Source of the DNA: Paracoccus albus
GTDB taxonomy: Bacteria; Pseudomonadota; Alphaproteobacteria; Rhodobacterales; Rhodobacteraceae
Assembly: GCF_027913035.1 (NCBI RefSeq)
Contig: NZ_CP115775.1
Span: 2,626,501 to 2,690,500, forward strand
DNA: 64,000 nucleotides
Reading direction: 5' to 3'
In this document: piece by piece, positions 43,067 through 52,501 of the stretch
Numbering within the stretch: the first letter of the stretch is position 1
Layout: each line of letters begins with the position of its first letter
Position numbers and translations under genes: made by a program
Notes under the pieces: model-generated
Told to the model about the DNA's origin: nothing
The model's database searches: none
What the model saw: only the letters and a program-made list of their open reading frames with translations

Positions 43067-44086
43067 TCAGTTGTCGAAGCCGACTTCGTCGGTCAACTCG
43101 CTGGCCGCCTTACGCTCGCGCGCGATTTCGGTCAGGTCGGTGGAATCGATCTGCAATTCGCCGAACTCGCCGACAAGCGGGTTCACCTCGACGCCGGCTT
43201 TCACCGGATATTCGAAATTGGCATCGGCATAGATCTTCTGCGCCTCATCCGAGACCAGATATTCCAGAAGCTGAACGGCCTGATCCTTGTTCGGCGCATA
43301 TTTCGCAACGGCCGCACCCGAAATATTGACCTGCGTTCCGCCGTCTTCGAAGGTCGGCAGGATGAGCTTCATCGCCTTGGCCCATTCTTCCTGCTCGGGC
43401 CCGCCTGCGCCGCTGCGCATCAGTCCGACATAATAGGTGTTGGCAATGCCGATATCACAGATACCGCCCATGATGTCGCGCGCAACGTCACGGTCGCCGC
43501 CACCGGCGGTCCGGGCAAGGTTTGCCTTCACACCCTCAAGCCACGCCTTGGTCTCTTCAGCGCCATGATGCGTGATATAGGCCGCCGTCAGTGCGATATT
43601 ATACGGGTGCTGGCCCGAACGGATGCAGACCTTGCCCTTCCATGCCGGATCGGAGAGCTCTTCATATTTGAAGCTGTCCAGTTCCAGATCTTTTGCCGCG
43701 TAAAGGGCGCGTGCGCGCAACGACAGGGCGAACCAGTTTCCGTCCTTGTCACGCAAGTTCGCCGGAATTGCCTCGTTCAGGACGGCGGAATCGACGGGTT
43801 GCGTCAGATCGCGGTCAACCAGATCAACAAGGTTGCCGATATCGACGGTCATCAGGATATCAGCGGGCGAGGCCTCGCCTTCCTGCTCCACGCGCTCGGG
43901 CATCCCGTCCTTCAGGAAGATCGTATTGACCTCGATCCCGGTTTCCTCGCTGAAAGCGTCCAGCAGCGGCTCAACCAGCTTGGGCTCACGCGTGGTATAC
44001 AGGTTAATTTCATCCGAAAACGCGGCCAGCGGCGCCGATTGAAAAGCAACGCCGAGACCGGCTGCGACCAATATCTTGATATTCAC
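43067..44086 (-). CDS. fbpA: periplasmic ferric iron-binding protein (FbpA/FutA type)
   Basis: A 339-residue extracytoplasmic binding protein. The start is GTG at 44086 (VNIKILVAAGLGVAF), because GAGGAG lies just upstream and a signal peptide follows directly; the longer frame to 44209 overlaps the divergent promoter region. The mature protein begins near FSDEINLYTTREPKLVEP. The adjacent tyrosines in GIANTYYVGLM (about residues 217-219) are the usual iron ligands. It delivers Fe(3+) to the FbpB permease. Confidence 0.92.
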   Translation of the reverse strand: MNIKILVAAGLGVAFQSAPLAAFSDEINLYTTREPKLVEPLLDAFSEETGIEVNTIFLKDGMPERVEQEGEASPADILMTVDIGNLVDLVDRDLTQPVDSAVLNEAIPANLRDKDGNWFALSLRARALYAAKDLELDSFKYEELSDPAWKGKVCIRSGQHPYNIALTAAYITHHGAEETKAWLEGVKANLARTAGGGDRDVARDIMGGICDIGIANTYYVGLMRSGAGGPEQEEWAKAMKLILPTFEDGGTQVNISGAAVAKYAPNKDQAVQLLEYLVSDEAQKIYADANFEYPVKAGVEVNPLVGEFGELQIDSTDLTEIARERKAASELTDEVGFDN

Positions 44087-44238
44087 GTATTTTCTCCTCT
44101 GACTTTTTTTCTCTTCTATTAATCCTACAGAATAAGTAAAGATTGAATCTGAACGTCTAGCCAGTTGCCACGACCGAAATGAAACAGATGGAAATGCTAT
44201 CCCCAGCAAGGCTCTGTAACGCGCAAAGCGTTGTCCCG
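44087..44238. promoter_or_regulatory. AT-rich divergent promoter region of the iron transporter
   Basis: The stretch 44095-44155 is strongly AT-rich (TTTTTTTCTC, CTATTAATCC, AATAAGTAAAG) and must hold promoters for fbpAB and fbpC. An iron-responsive operator (Fur, Irr or IscR type) is expected, but I cannot identify one with confidence. Confidence 0.4.
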
Positions 44239-45285
44239 ATGCTGCAGATCAAAAACGCAGAGCGGCGGTTTGCCGCGACTCCAGCGGTTCAGGGGCTATC
44301 CCTCGACGTCGCCGGCGGTGGTGTGACCTGCCTGCTGGGCCCGTCTGGCTGCGGCAAATCCACGACGCTGCGCCTGATCGCGGGTATCGAAAAGCTCGAT
44401 CAGGGCGAAATCCGTATTGACGGACAGGTCGTCAGCGACGCCAGCTTCACAACGCCGCCAGAGCGTCGGCCCGTTGGGATGGTGTTTCAGGACCTTGCCC
44501 TGTTTCCCCACATGACCATCGCGCAGAATATTGCCTTCGGTATCCCAAAGGCAAAGCGGGCAGAGGTTCAGGTTGGCCAATTGCTCGACCGCGTGGGGCT
44601 GACCGGATACGGCCAGAAGTATCCGCATATGCTGTCTGGCGGCGAACAACAGCGTATCGCGCTGATCCGCGCGCTCGCAGCACAGCCGAAAATCATGATG
44701 CTGGACGAGCCTTTCTCAAGCCTCGATCAACGCCTGCGCGCTGAAATGCGAGAGTTCACGCTTGATCTGCTGCGTGAAAGCGGCACGACTGCAATTCTGG
44801 TGACGCATGACCCGGATGAGGCCATGATGATGGCCGACCGCATCGCTGTGATGGACCGGGGCCGCATCCTGCAAGAGGGGACCCCCCAGAACCTTTACCA
44901 CCGGCCTGCGGCACTGCCGGTCGCGCAACTCCTTGCAGATCTGAACATGCTGCAGGGCAATGTCCGCGACGGTCATGTCGAAACCAAGCTTGGGATGATC
45001 CCGGCACATGGCGTGGCTGAGGGCAGCAATATCACCTGTGCCATCCGGCCAGAACACCTGCGTCCCTGCCGGTGCCGCCCGCAGACGGGGAATGCACAGG
45101 TCCTGCGCGTTCATAGTCTTGGGCGCGAAAGTGTTATCGAACTGGGGCTAGCCGGTCACGCCCACCGACTACGGTGCAATGCGCCGGGATCGAGCGACCT
45201 TGTGCCGGGTGAAACGGTGGGTCTCAGCTTCGATCCGGCACATGTCATGATGTTTGCGGAAAACAGCGGACTGCGGCTTAGCTGA
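44239..45285 (+). CDS. fbpC: ferric iron ABC transporter ATP-binding protein (FbpC type)
   Basis: A nucleotide-binding subunit of about 348 residues with Walker A GPSGCGKSTT, Q-loop MVFQDLALFPHM, signature MLSGGEQQRIAL and Walker B IMMLDEPFSSLD, then a C-terminal TOBE-like regulatory region (from about 240). I chose ATG at 44239 (MLQIKNAERRF) because the conserved part begins there; in-frame ATGs at 44179, 44188 and 44194 are possible and no start has a clear ribosome-binding site. It is divergent from fbpAB, so the transporter is encoded by two transcripts from one promoter region. Confidence 0.88.
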   Translation: MLQIKNAERRFAATPAVQGLSLDVAGGGVTCLLGPSGCGKSTTLRLIAGIEKLDQGEIRIDGQVVSDASFTTPPERRPVGMVFQDLALFPHMTIAQNIAFGIPKAKRAEVQVGQLLDRVGLTGYGQKYPHMLSGGEQQRIALIRALAAQPKIMMLDEPFSSLDQRLRAEMREFTLDLLRESGTTAILVTHDPDEAMMMADRIAVMDRGRILQEGTPQNLYHRPAALPVAQLLADLNMLQGNVRDGHVETKLGMIPAHGVAEGSNITCAIRPEHLRPCRCRPQTGNAQVLRVHSLGRESVIELGLAGHAHRLRCNAPGSSDLVPGETVGLSFDPAHVMMFAENSGLRLS

Positions 45286-45384
45286 ATAGGCAACCAACAG
45301 CAGCGACTGCGCCGCCCTTTGGCTGGTCTGGTAAGATGCTTCTGCCTCAGCGAAAGCTTGAACCGCTGAAGCAGAGTGGGCCCG

Positions 45385-45633
45385 TCACATGCCCAAGGCG
45401 GCTTTATACATATCCAGAATCGCCTCTTCCTCGGCAATATCGTCCCGGTCGCGTTTGCGCAGGGCGATGACCTTTTTCATCACCTTGGTGTCATAGCCGC
45501 GTGCCTTCGCCTCGGCCATAATCTCCTTCTGACGCTCCGTTACGTCTTTTTTCTCTGCCTCAAGCTGCTCATACTGCTCGATGAACTGGCGCAACTCTTC
45601 GGCTGCAACGTTGTAGACCTGATCGTCCTGCAT
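45385..45633 (-). CDS. gapR: GapR-family nucleoid-associated protein (DUF2312)
   Basis: An 82-residue coiled-coil protein: AAEELRQFIEQYEQLEAEKK, DVTERQKEIMAEAKARGYD and IALRKRDRDDIAEEEAILDMY, the full GapR pattern. GapR binds overtwisted AT-rich DNA ahead of replication and transcription in alphaproteobacteria. The start at 45633 follows GAGGGAAATC; an in-frame ATG at 45645 is less well placed. It is divergent from a small membrane-protein gene. Confidence 0.93.
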   Translation of the reverse strand: MQDDQVYNVAAEELRQFIEQYEQLEAEKKDVTERQKEIMAEAKARGYDTKVMKKVIALRKRDRDDIAEEEAILDMYKAALGM

Positions 45634-45719
45634 GATTTCCCTCATTCTCGGCGCGGCAGACATAGGCCGTCTTGCCGGGTTCTGCAATCGCGGCTATGCC
45701 AGCCCGGAAAGAGGACGGC

Positions 45720-45947
45720 ATGGATATATTTGATATTGTGATCTGGTGCGGCGCTTTGCTGACACTGCTCGGGCTTACCGGTATTCTGTGGTGCATCTTC
45801 ACTGTCTGGCAGGCGCGGCGCAGCGGGCTGGATGAGGTGCAGTTCCGCGCACGGATGCAGCGGGTGGTTGCCGTCAACATGGCAGCCCTTGGCGCGTCTG
45901 TCATCGGCCTGATGGCCGTTGTCATCGGGATCATGCTGGCGAACTAA
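45720..45947 (+). CDS. small two-pass membrane protein
   Basis: A 75-residue protein with two membrane segments (about 4-28 and 51-72) separated by a basic, hydrophilic loop (QARRSGLDEVQFRARMQR). The start at 45720 follows GGAAAGAGGACGGC. It is conserved in style with small unnamed proteins of Rhodobacterales; I cannot assign a function. It ends nine bases before the convergent mnmH stop. Confidence 0.75.
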   Translation: MDIFDIVIWCGALLTLLGLTGILWCIFTVWQARRSGLDEVQFRARMQRVVAVNMAALGASVIGLMAVVIGIMLAN

Positions 45948-45956
45948 GTCGTTCGA

Positions 45957-47018
45957 TTAGCTGTCGACAATTTGCGACAACCCATCCTCGACCTTCGCTG
46001 CCGCCTGATCCAGATCGCGAAGGTCCGCCAGACTGACTCTTCCGGCCTCCTGGGACGCATATCGGGCACGATGCTTCGCGTAGCGCGGATCGTAATGGGC
46101 CCGCATCAGGCCTTCGGCAAGCTTCTTCCAGTCCCGCGTCGCTGCCAGTTTCTGCCACGCTTCAATTCGGTCGACCGCGTGTAAGGGGGCGAGTTTACGT
46201 ATGATCGCCTGAATACGATCAGTGTCATGCGCGATGTCGGCATAATCACTTGCCGAATAGGCGGCTCTTGCCTCAAGCGGGACCTCAAGGGTCAGGCGGC
46301 GGGCTTGCGCGATGCCGTGCCACACGGCCCGAGGCAGCGACAGCTGCCCGATCCGAGAGCTTTCGGCTTCCAGTAGCACGGGGCGCGACAGATCAAGCGC
46401 CTCCATCGCGCTTGCAAGCCGACCCTCAAACATCTTCTGGCTCGGCTGATCGCCCATTGCACCGAAAAGGCTGCCCCGATGGTTCGCCAGGTCTTCCAGA
46501 TCAATGACCTGATGCCCGCGTGCAGCCAGCCGGTTCAGGATCGCTGTTTTCGCGCTGCCGGTGTTGCCGTCGAGCACAAGAACCTGGGAAGGAAACCCCT
46601 GCTCCTGAACGCGTCGGACAACCAGATTTCGCCACGATTTATACCCACCTTCGACCCGGGCGACGCGCCAACCAACTTGCGACAGGATTGTGGCCATCGC
46701 GCCGGACCGCTGCCCACCGCGCCAGCAATAGACCACAGGCCGCCATCCCCCCGGACGGTCCGCCAAGGGCCCTGCGATGTGGCGGGCAACGTTGGCTGCC
46801 ACCAAGGCCGCACCGACCTTCCGCGCATCGAAAGGCGAAACCTGCTTGTAGATTGTTCCGACCTGAGCACGTTCGTCATCGTCGAGCACGGGAAGATTTA
46901 TCGAACCCGGCAGATGATCCACGGCGAATTCCGACGGTGCACGGACGTCGATAACGTCATCAAAACGGCCCGAAACGGCGTTAACCGAATCGAGCCGCAG
47001 CGTGGTTCGACCGTTCAA
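45957..47018 (-). CDS. mnmH: tRNA 2-selenouridine/geranyl-2-thiouridine synthase
   Basis: A 353-residue enzyme (SelU/MnmH) acting on 2-thiouridine at the tRNA wobble position. The N-terminal rhodanese domain holds Cys98 in VYCWRGGQRSG; the C-terminal P-loop domain begins with GNTGSAKT (151-158). MnmH geranylates 2-thiouridine and exchanges it for selenium from selenophosphate; a selD gene is not in the window. It is 18 bases downstream of the L,D-transpeptidase gene on the same strand. Confidence 0.93.
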   Translation of the reverse strand: MNGRTTLRLDSVNAVSGRFDDVIDVRAPSEFAVDHLPGSINLPVLDDDERAQVGTIYKQVSPFDARKVGAALVAANVARHIAGPLADRPGGWRPVVYCWRGGQRSGAMATILSQVGWRVARVEGGYKSWRNLVVRRVQEQGFPSQVLVLDGNTGSAKTAILNRLAARGHQVIDLEDLANHRGSLFGAMGDQPSQKMFEGRLASAMEALDLSRPVLLEAESSRIGQLSLPRAVWHGIAQARRLTLEVPLEARAAYSASDYADIAHDTDRIQAIIRKLAPLHAVDRIEAWQKLAATRDWKKLAEGLMRAHYDPRYAKHRARYASQEAGRVSLADLRDLDQAAAKVEDGLSQIVDS

Positions 47019-47036
47019 TCGGAAACTCTTTCCCGA

Positions 47037-47582
47037 TCAGAAAACGTAGACCGGAGTGCCAACCGGCACCTGCTCGAACAGAGCCATGACGGCATGGTTA
47101 CGCATCCGGATACAGCCATTCGATACCGCGCGACCGATCGACCCCGGCTCTGTCGTGCCGTGAATCCGGATTGCGGTATCATTGCCGTTGGCATCGTAGA
47201 GATACAGCGCACGCGCGCCCAACGGGTTGCGCGGACCGCCGGGCATACCGTCCTTGTACTGGCCGTATTGTTCCGGTTTACGCTCGATCATGTCGGGTGT
47301 CGGCGTCCAGCTTGGCCATTCGGCCTTTCGACCGATCCGCGCCTTGCCCTTCCAGACCAGTTCCGCCTGACCGACGGCAACGCCGTAGCGGATGGCGCGA
47401 TCCGGCGCAATCACATGGTAAAGAAAGAAATCGTCAGAAACGACGACGATGGACCCGACCTCGAAACCTTCGCGGATCGGAACTTCTGTCGGCTCATACT
47501 GATCGGTCTTTGCTTGAGACAGGGCCAAAGAGGGCGCTGCGATAAGGGGCACTGCAAGCCCGAAAACCTGACGACGGTTCAT
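47037..47582 (-). CDS. L,D-transpeptidase (YkuD domain)
   Basis: A 181-residue exported enzyme that crosslinks peptidoglycan or attaches proteins to it. A signal peptide (RRQVFGLAVPLIAAPSLALS) with two arginines covers 1-22. The YkuD catalytic motif is complete: His141 in IHGTTEPGSIGR and Cys157 in SNGCIRM. It lacks a LysM or other binding domain. It is upstream of mnmH with a short gap, so they may be co-transcribed. Confidence 0.92.
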   Translation of the reverse strand: MNRRQVFGLAVPLIAAPSLALSQAKTDQYEPTEVPIREGFEVGSIVVVSDDFFLYHVIAPDRAIRYGVAVGQAELVWKGKARIGRKAEWPSWTPTPDMIERKPEQYGQYKDGMPGGPRNPLGARALYLYDANGNDTAIRIHGTTEPGSIGRAVSNGCIRMRNHAVMALFEQVPVGTPVYVF

Positions 47583-47991
47583 GGAAAATCATCCTGTAAC
47601 TGCTCGTTTGCGCCAATCTACAGGGATCGCTGCCGCAACTCAATCCCGGCTTGTCGCCGGGGGCTTGACGCGGGCCATATCAGTTCACATGTTCGCGATA
47701 TGGAACGCGCCGCCACCCATATGCGCCCAGTTGCGCCACGCAAAGCCGCCACAAGGCCCGCACATCTGTGCCGTGGTCGTGGTGGTCGCGGCTGTCGCTG
47801 TCACATGGGTGGCGGGCGTTTCAGGATGGCGGCAGACGCCGTGATCGGCCAAAGTGCGGGGCTGCCGCCCCTGCTGTTGCATGCCAGCTGGCCCGCGACC
47901 GATCCACACATCGTGCTGCCACAGCACCCGCAGGCCCCGCCTGCCCTGATCTCTGGACCTTTTGCGATTCAGATCAGATCAGGACAAAGAA
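47583..47991. other. intergenic region upstream of the copper ATPase
   Basis: 409 bases with several open frames but none that I can support: the frames are low-complexity (runs of Val, Thr, His) and show no start with a ribosome-binding site. It should contain the promoters of the transpeptidase and copA genes. I see no clear CueR-type operator. Confidence 0.4.
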
Positions 47992-48183
47992 ATGAGCACC
48001 ACTGCTGACTTAGCTGCCGGTCACAACCGGCAATCGCCCGCATCCGGGCAAAACATTGAACTCTCGCTTTCTGGATTAAGCTGCGCCTCATGCGTGGGGC
48101 GAGTGGAACGTGCGCTTTCGGCTGTGCCGGGCGTATCAGAGCCGCAGGTCAACCTTGCCACCGGGCGGGCGCAATGCGGCTGA
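47992..48183 (+). CDS. copA: CopA N-terminal metal-binding domain, ends at a frameshift (CopZ-like)
   Basis: The frame starts at 47992 ([13 protein letters not shown]) after AGGACAAAGAA and encodes one heavy-metal-associated domain with the ligand motif [15 protein letters not shown], then stops at 48183 after GRAQCG. The rest of a Cu(+) P-type ATPase follows in the -1 frame. Inserting one G (CAA-GTG-CGG instead of CAA-TGC-GGC, near 48173) restores [14 protein letters not shown]. As it stands the product is a 63-residue CopZ-like copper chaperone. Either one base is missing from copA (mutation or assembly error) or the short product is real. Confidence 0.75.
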   Translation: MSTTADLAAGHNRQSPASGQNIELSLSGLSCASCVGRVERALSAVPGVSEPQVNLATGRAQCG

Positions 48184-50474
48184 CAGAACCCACAGCCCTT
48201 CCATTGGTGACCGAAGCCCTGCAACGCGCCGGTTATCCGGCCATTGACCAGACAACCACGCTGAATGTCGAGGGTATGACCTGTGCCTCCTGCGTCGGGC
48301 GGGTGGAGCGCACCCTGTCCGCGGTGGATGGTGTGGCAAGTGCCGAAGTGAACCTTGTCACCGGCCGTGCAGAAATCACCCATAGCCCGGCAGTGACTGC
48401 GGATCTGCTTGCGAAAGCTGTCAGTGACAGCGGCTATCCTGCGCGCGCGCTGCAGGCCGATACGGGCAAAGCCGCGGCTTCGCACGATCATCATGAGGAT
48501 GACGCCGAAACACTTCGTCGAGCCTTCATTACCTCGCTTTTGCTGACGCTCCCCATCTTCATCGTTGAAATGGGCGGCCATGCGGTCCCGGCCTTCCATC
48601 ACTGGTTGGCCGGTGTGATGCCCAATCAGATCCTATGGATCATCGAGTTTCTGCTTACCACCGCGGTGTTGGTCGGTCCGGGGCGCATATTCTACCGTCA
48701 TGGCGTCCCGGCCTTGATGCGCGGCGCGCCAGAGATGAACAGCCTGGTTGTGCTGGGGGCATCGGCGGCTTTCCTTTATTCAGCCGTGACCACTTTCGCA
48801 CCGGGGCTGCTGCCCGAAGACGCACGGCACGTCTACTATGAAAGCGCGGCCGTGATTGTGACGCTGATCCTGCTGGGTCGCTGGCTGGAGGCCCGCGCCA
48901 AGGGTCAGGCGGGTCAGGCGATCCGGCGGTTGATGGACCTGTCGCCCGATTCCGCGCAAGTCGAACGCGACGGTTCGGTGCAAGACCTTCCGGTGGCTGA
49001 TATTCGCCCCGGCGATATCGTCCGCCTGCGCCCCGGAGAGCGTGTGGCCGTAGATGGAGAGGTTATCGAGGGGCAAGGCACCGTCGATGAATCCATGCTG
49101 ACGGGCGAACCCGTTCCGGCAACGAAGTCCGCAGGCGCCCCGCTCACCGGCGGGACGGTTAACGGCAATTCGCCGCTGCGCTACCGGGTGACCGCAACCG
49201 GTGCGGATACGCGGCTGGCTGGCATTGTCCGGCTGGTCGAGCAGGCGCAGGCTGGCAAATTGCCGGTTCAGGCGCTCGTTGATCGGGTGACCCGCATTTT
49301 TGTGCCGGTCGTGATGGTTCTTGCGTTGCTGGCCTTCGCGCTCTGGATGATGCTTGCGCCTTCTCCGGCCCTGCCGCAGGCCGTTGTTGCTGCGATATCA
49401 GTGCTGATCATCGCATGTCCCTGTGCGATGGGTCTTGCGGTGCCAGTGTCGATTCTGGTCGGCACCGGACGCGGGGCGCAGCTTGGCATTCTGTTCCGGC
49501 GCGGCGATGCCCTGCAACGGCTGTCAGAGGCCAGGATCGTGGCGTTTGACAAAACCGGTACGCTGACTGAAGGTCGCCCGAAACTCACCCATATCGAAGC
49601 GCCCACGCAGAAACGCGAAGAGGTTCTGCGTCTGGCCGCAGCGGTCGAGGCCGGTTCAGAGCATCCGCTGGCCCGTGCAATTATCGAAGCGGCGGATGCT
49701 GAGGGCATTGCAACACCAACGCCAAGTAACGTCGAGGCCAAGCCGGGTCACGGCATTGCCGGTCTGGTTGACGGGCAAAAGGTCCTGCTTGGCAACCTCG
49801 CAGCATTAAAGACCGCAGGAATCGTGGCGAGGGAGGACTTGGTTGCTGCGGCCGAACAGGCAGCGTCAAAAGGACAGACGCCCATTTTCATGGCCATCGA
49901 TGACGTGCATGTCGCCTGCTTTCTCGTATCAGATCAGCCGCGCGCAGAGTCTAAACCGGCCATATCCCGCCTGCACGAACTGGGACTGCGCACGGCCCTG
50001 CTGTCGGGCGACGTGCCACGCGCTGCCGCTGCTGTCGGCCAGTCGCTGGGGATTGATGATGTGCAGGGCGGCGTTTCGCCCGAGGCAAAACTTGCATCCG
50101 TGGGTCAGATGGGCAAAGGCACCGTGTTTGTGGGTGACGGGATAAACGATGCGCCCGTTCTCGCGGGGGCGGATACCGGCATCGCCATGGGCTCAGGAAC
50201 CGATATCGCGATAGAGGCCGCCGAGGTGGTGCTGATGCGCCCCGATCCGACGCTGGTGCCATTAACGATCCGTCTGAGTCGGGCGGTCATGCGCAATATC
50301 AGGCAGAACCTGTTCTGGGCGTTCGCCTATAACGCCTTGCTGATTCCGGTTGCGATGGGTGTGCTTGTCCCATTTGGCGGACCGCAGCTTTCGCCGATGC
50401 TTGCGGCGGCTGCGATGGCAATGTCCTCTGTCTTTGTCGTCAGCAATGCATTAAGACTTCGCCGCTTTTTGTGA
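48174..50474 (+). CDS. copA: copper-translocating P1B-type ATPase, main body
   Basis: The 766 residues from ATG 48174 hold a second heavy-metal-associated domain ([15 protein letters not shown]), eight membrane segments, the actuator TGEPVP, the ion-channel CPC (IIACPCAMG), the phosphorylation site DKTGTLTEG, the HP motif (SEHPLA) and the hinge [13 protein letters not shown] and HP mark Cu(+) exporters. The ATG overlaps the end of the upstream frame, so re-initiation could give a functional pump with one metal-binding domain; a -1 shift would give the usual two-domain form. There is no copper chaperone or cueR gene next to it. Confidence 0.9.
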   Translation: MRLTEPTALPLVTEALQRAGYPAIDQTTTLNVEGMTCASCVGRVERTLSAVDGVASAEVNLVTGRAEITHSPAVTADLLAKAVSDSGYPARALQADTGKAAASHDHHEDDAETLRRAFITSLLLTLPIFIVEMGGHAVPAFHHWLAGVMPNQILWIIEFLLTTAVLVGPGRIFYRHGVPALMRGAPEMNSLVVLGASAAFLYSAVTTFAPGLLPEDARHVYYESAAVIVTLILLGRWLEARAKGQAGQAIRRLMDLSPDSAQVERDGSVQDLPVADIRPGDIVRLRPGERVAVDGEVIEGQGTVDESMLTGEPVPATKSAGAPLTGGTVNGNSPLRYRVTATGADTRLAGIVRLVEQAQAGKLPVQALVDRVTRIFVPVVMVLALLAFALWMMLAPSPALPQAVVAAISVLIIACPCAMGLAVPVSILVGTGRGAQLGILFRRGDALQRLSEARIVAFDKTGTLTEGRPKLTHIEAPTQKREEVLRLAAAVEAGSEHPLARAIIEAADAEGIATPTPSNVEAKPGHGIAGLVDGQKVLLGNLAALKTAGIVAREDLVAAAEQAASKGQTPIFMAIDDVHVACFLVSDQPRAESKPAISRLHELGLRTALLSGDVPRAAAAVGQSLGIDDVQGGVSPEAKLASVGQMGKGTVFVGDGINDAPVLAGADTGIAMGSGTDIAIEAAEVVLMRPDPTLVPLTIRLSRAVMRNIRQNLFWAFAYNALLIPVAMGVLVPFGGPQLSPMLAAAAMAMSSVFVVSNALRLRRFL

Positions 50475-50581
50475 ACTGAACGACGCGACGCTCGCGGTCT
50501 CTTGGCTGGTCATGCCGGGAGACCGCGTATATATCTGCCCCTGCCCGGGAAGGGCCGGAAGGGCATTGGCAGGAAGGCAGT

Positions 50582-51766
50582 ATGGCCGAAACACAAGTGA
50601 ACACAACACGTCGGTCGGCCCCCGCGAAGCGCGTGCGCGCCACTGGCAAAAGCAAAGGTCAGCGTCTGACACGGACACTGATCCTTGCATCGTTGCTTTT
50701 TCTGGTTTTTTTGCCAACCGCTGTCTGGGGCTGGTACCTGTGGGCTCGGGCGCAGGATCAGTATATTTCGACGGTCGGTTTCTCTGTCCGCAAGGAAGAG
50801 GCAAACCCGACGCTTGATCTTCTGGGCGGTCTGACCCAGTTGACCGGATCAAACAGTGCTTCGGACCCGGATATTCTTTATGACTTTCTGCGCAGTCAGG
50901 ACATCGTCGCAACCATAAATGAGCGCGTCGATCTTGTGGGCAAATTTTCCAAGGCCAACGAAATTGATCCAATCTTCGGCTACGACCCGAGCGGATCGCT
51001 GGAAGATTTGACAGATTACTGGCGCAAACAGGTCAGGGTCGACTACGACTCTGCCAGCCAGCTTATCACTTTGGAAGTTATGGCTTTCACCGCTGAAGAT
51101 GCATTGGAAATTGCGCAGGCTGCATTTGACGAATCCAGCAAAACTATCAACCGCCTGTCCGATATCGCCCGCGACGACGCAACGCGGTTCTCACGCGGTG
51201 AACTGGAAAAGGCACAGGAGAACCTGACGATAGCGCGCCAGGCGATGACTGCGTTCAGAATGCAGACACAAATCGTCGATCCTGAAGCTGACCTTGAAGG
51301 CCAGATGACGGTGCTAAGCACGCTGCAATCGCAACTGGTCGAGGCGATGATCGCACTGGACACCCTGCGCGAAACCGCACAGGAAAATGACGCTCGCGTC
51401 ATTCAGGGCCAACGCAAGGTGGATGCAATTCAGGCGCAGATCGACGCCGAACGCTCGAAGTTCGGCGAAGGCGGCGAAGGTCCGAACGGCGAAAGCTATG
51501 CCCAGATGGTCGCCCAGTTTGAGGAATTGGCCGCCGATATGGAATTCGCCGAAACCACCTATCGTGCAGCCCAATCCTCATACGAAACCGCGCTTGCCGA
51601 AGGTCAGCGCCAGTCTCGCTATCTGGCAGCTCATATAGAACCGCGGCTTGCGGAATCCGCCGAATTACCGAACCGCCCGATGCTCTTGCTGAGAATATTC
51701 GGCATCCTGCTGCTTGGCTGGGCTGTTCTGCTGCTGTTCTATTACAGCGTCCGCGACCGCCGCTGA
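50582..51766 (+). CDS. capsule export inner-membrane protein (KpsE/CtrB type), copy 1
   Basis: A 394-residue polysaccharide co-polymerase-like protein. Membrane segments flank a long periplasmic domain: one near 35-55 (ILASLLFLVFLPTAVWGWYLW) and one near 365-387. The periplasmic part has coiled-coil stretches around 185-300 (FSRGELEKAQENLTIARQAM). This is the PCP-3 layout of KpsE, BexC and CtrB, which link the ABC exporter to the outer-membrane channel. It is on the plus strand, convergent with the KpsT-KpsE-KpsM operon that encodes a second, different KpsE-like protein. No outer-membrane Wza/KpsD gene is visible. Confidence 0.88.
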   Translation: MAETQVNTTRRSAPAKRVRATGKSKGQRLTRTLILASLLFLVFLPTAVWGWYLWARAQDQYISTVGFSVRKEEANPTLDLLGGLTQLTGSNSASDPDILYDFLRSQDIVATINERVDLVGKFSKANEIDPIFGYDPSGSLEDLTDYWRKQVRVDYDSASQLITLEVMAFTAEDALEIAQAAFDESSKTINRLSDIARDDATRFSRGELEKAQENLTIARQAMTAFRMQTQIVDPEADLEGQMTVLSTLQSQLVEAMIALDTLRETAQENDARVIQGQRKVDAIQAQIDAERSKFGEGGEGPNGESYAQMVAQFEELAADMEFAETTYRAAQSSYETALAEGQRQSRYLAAHIEPRLAESAELPNRPMLLLRIFGILLLGWAVLLLFYYSVRDRR

Positions 51767-51775
51767 TGGCAGAAC

Positions 51776-51796
51776 GGGGCGGCTTCGAGTCGCCCC
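51776..51796. terminator. hairpin between convergent capsule genes
   Basis: Stem GGGGCG/CGCCCC extended by inner pairs around a TTCGA loop. It lies ten bases after the KpsE-like stop and 31 bases after the KpsT-like stop on the other strand. The T tract is weak on both sides. Confidence 0.6.
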
Positions 51797-51826
51797 TTCG
51801 TGCCCAGCCGGCTTCAGAAGCCAAGC

Positions 51827-52501
51827 TTAATCGTTGTTGATGTCGCTTGCCTTGATATTTTCGTGGTGGGCCCGGATCGCCTCTTCAAGGTCTTCGTAGT
51901 AGGTGATCCGCCCGTTCTCCAGCACTGCGCCTGCCGTACACATGCGCCGCACCAATGCCATGGAGTGACTGATGAACACGGCACCCGACTGCTTCATCCG
52001 CTCCTTAAAAAGAGCTTCGCTTTTTTCGCGGAAGCTGGCATCACCAACCGCCGACACCTCATCAACCAGATAGGTGTCAAACTTCAGGCCCATATTGATC
52101 CCGAACATCAGTCGAGATCGCATACCCGACGAATATGTGCGGATAGGCAGATAGAATTTCTCGTCCAGTTCGGCAAAATCTTCGACAAAATCCTTTAGAG
52201 AATCCGTGTCGGCGCCGTAGATACGGGCTATGAACTTGGTGTTTTGCGCACCGCTCATGAACGGGTGCAGCGACGAGGCGAGACCGATCGGGAAAGAGAT
52301 ATTCCCGTCAGACAGAACCCGGCCCGAGTTCGGGATCAGCGCGCCAGACATGACCTGCAGAAGCGTCGACTTACCTGCCCCGTTCCTGCCAAGAAGTGCG
52401 ACGGATGTTTGGCTGGGAAACACCGCGTTCAGGTCCTGAAACACCACGTTCTTGACGTGGCGCGAATAGAAAATCTTGGTGACGTTATCGAGGACGATCA
52501 T
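51827..52501 (-). CDS. kpsT: capsule polysaccharide ABC exporter ATPase (KpsT type)
   Basis: A 224-residue nucleotide-binding subunit. Walker A is LLGRNGAGKSTLL, the signature is YSSGMRSRL and Walker B YLVDEVSAVGD; the DEVxxVGD wording is typical of polysaccharide exporters. The start at 52501 (MIVLDNVTKIFY) overlaps the upstream KpsE-like stop by four bases; the frame to 52543 is not used. With KpsM it forms the ABC-2 pump that moves a lipid-linked polysaccharide across the inner membrane. Confidence 0.93.
   Translation of the reverse strand: MIVLDNVTKIFYSRHVKNVVFQDLNAVFPSQTSVALLGRNGAGKSTLLQVMSGALIPNSGRVLSDGNISFPIGLASSLHPFMSGAQNTKFIARIYGADTDSLKDFVEDFAELDEKFYLPIRTYSSGMRSRLMFGINMGLKFDTYLVDEVSAVGDASFREKSEALFKERMKQSGAVFISHSMALVRRMCTAGAVLENGRITYYEDLEEAIRAHHENIKASDINND

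Noticed and set aside
44100..44160. Fur, Irr or IscR operator for the iron transporter
   Set aside because: The region is AT-rich and plausible, but no sequence matches a consensus I can state with confidence.
46479..48008. A 509-codon plus-strand frame spanning mnmH, the transpeptidase and the copA upstream region
   Set aside because: It is antisense to two recognised genes, and the part outside them is low in complexity with no start signal.
48165..48180. A programmed -1 frameshift site in copA
   Set aside because: No X-XXY-YYZ slippery heptamer is present in the correct frame, so I keep it only as a finding to check, not as a feature.
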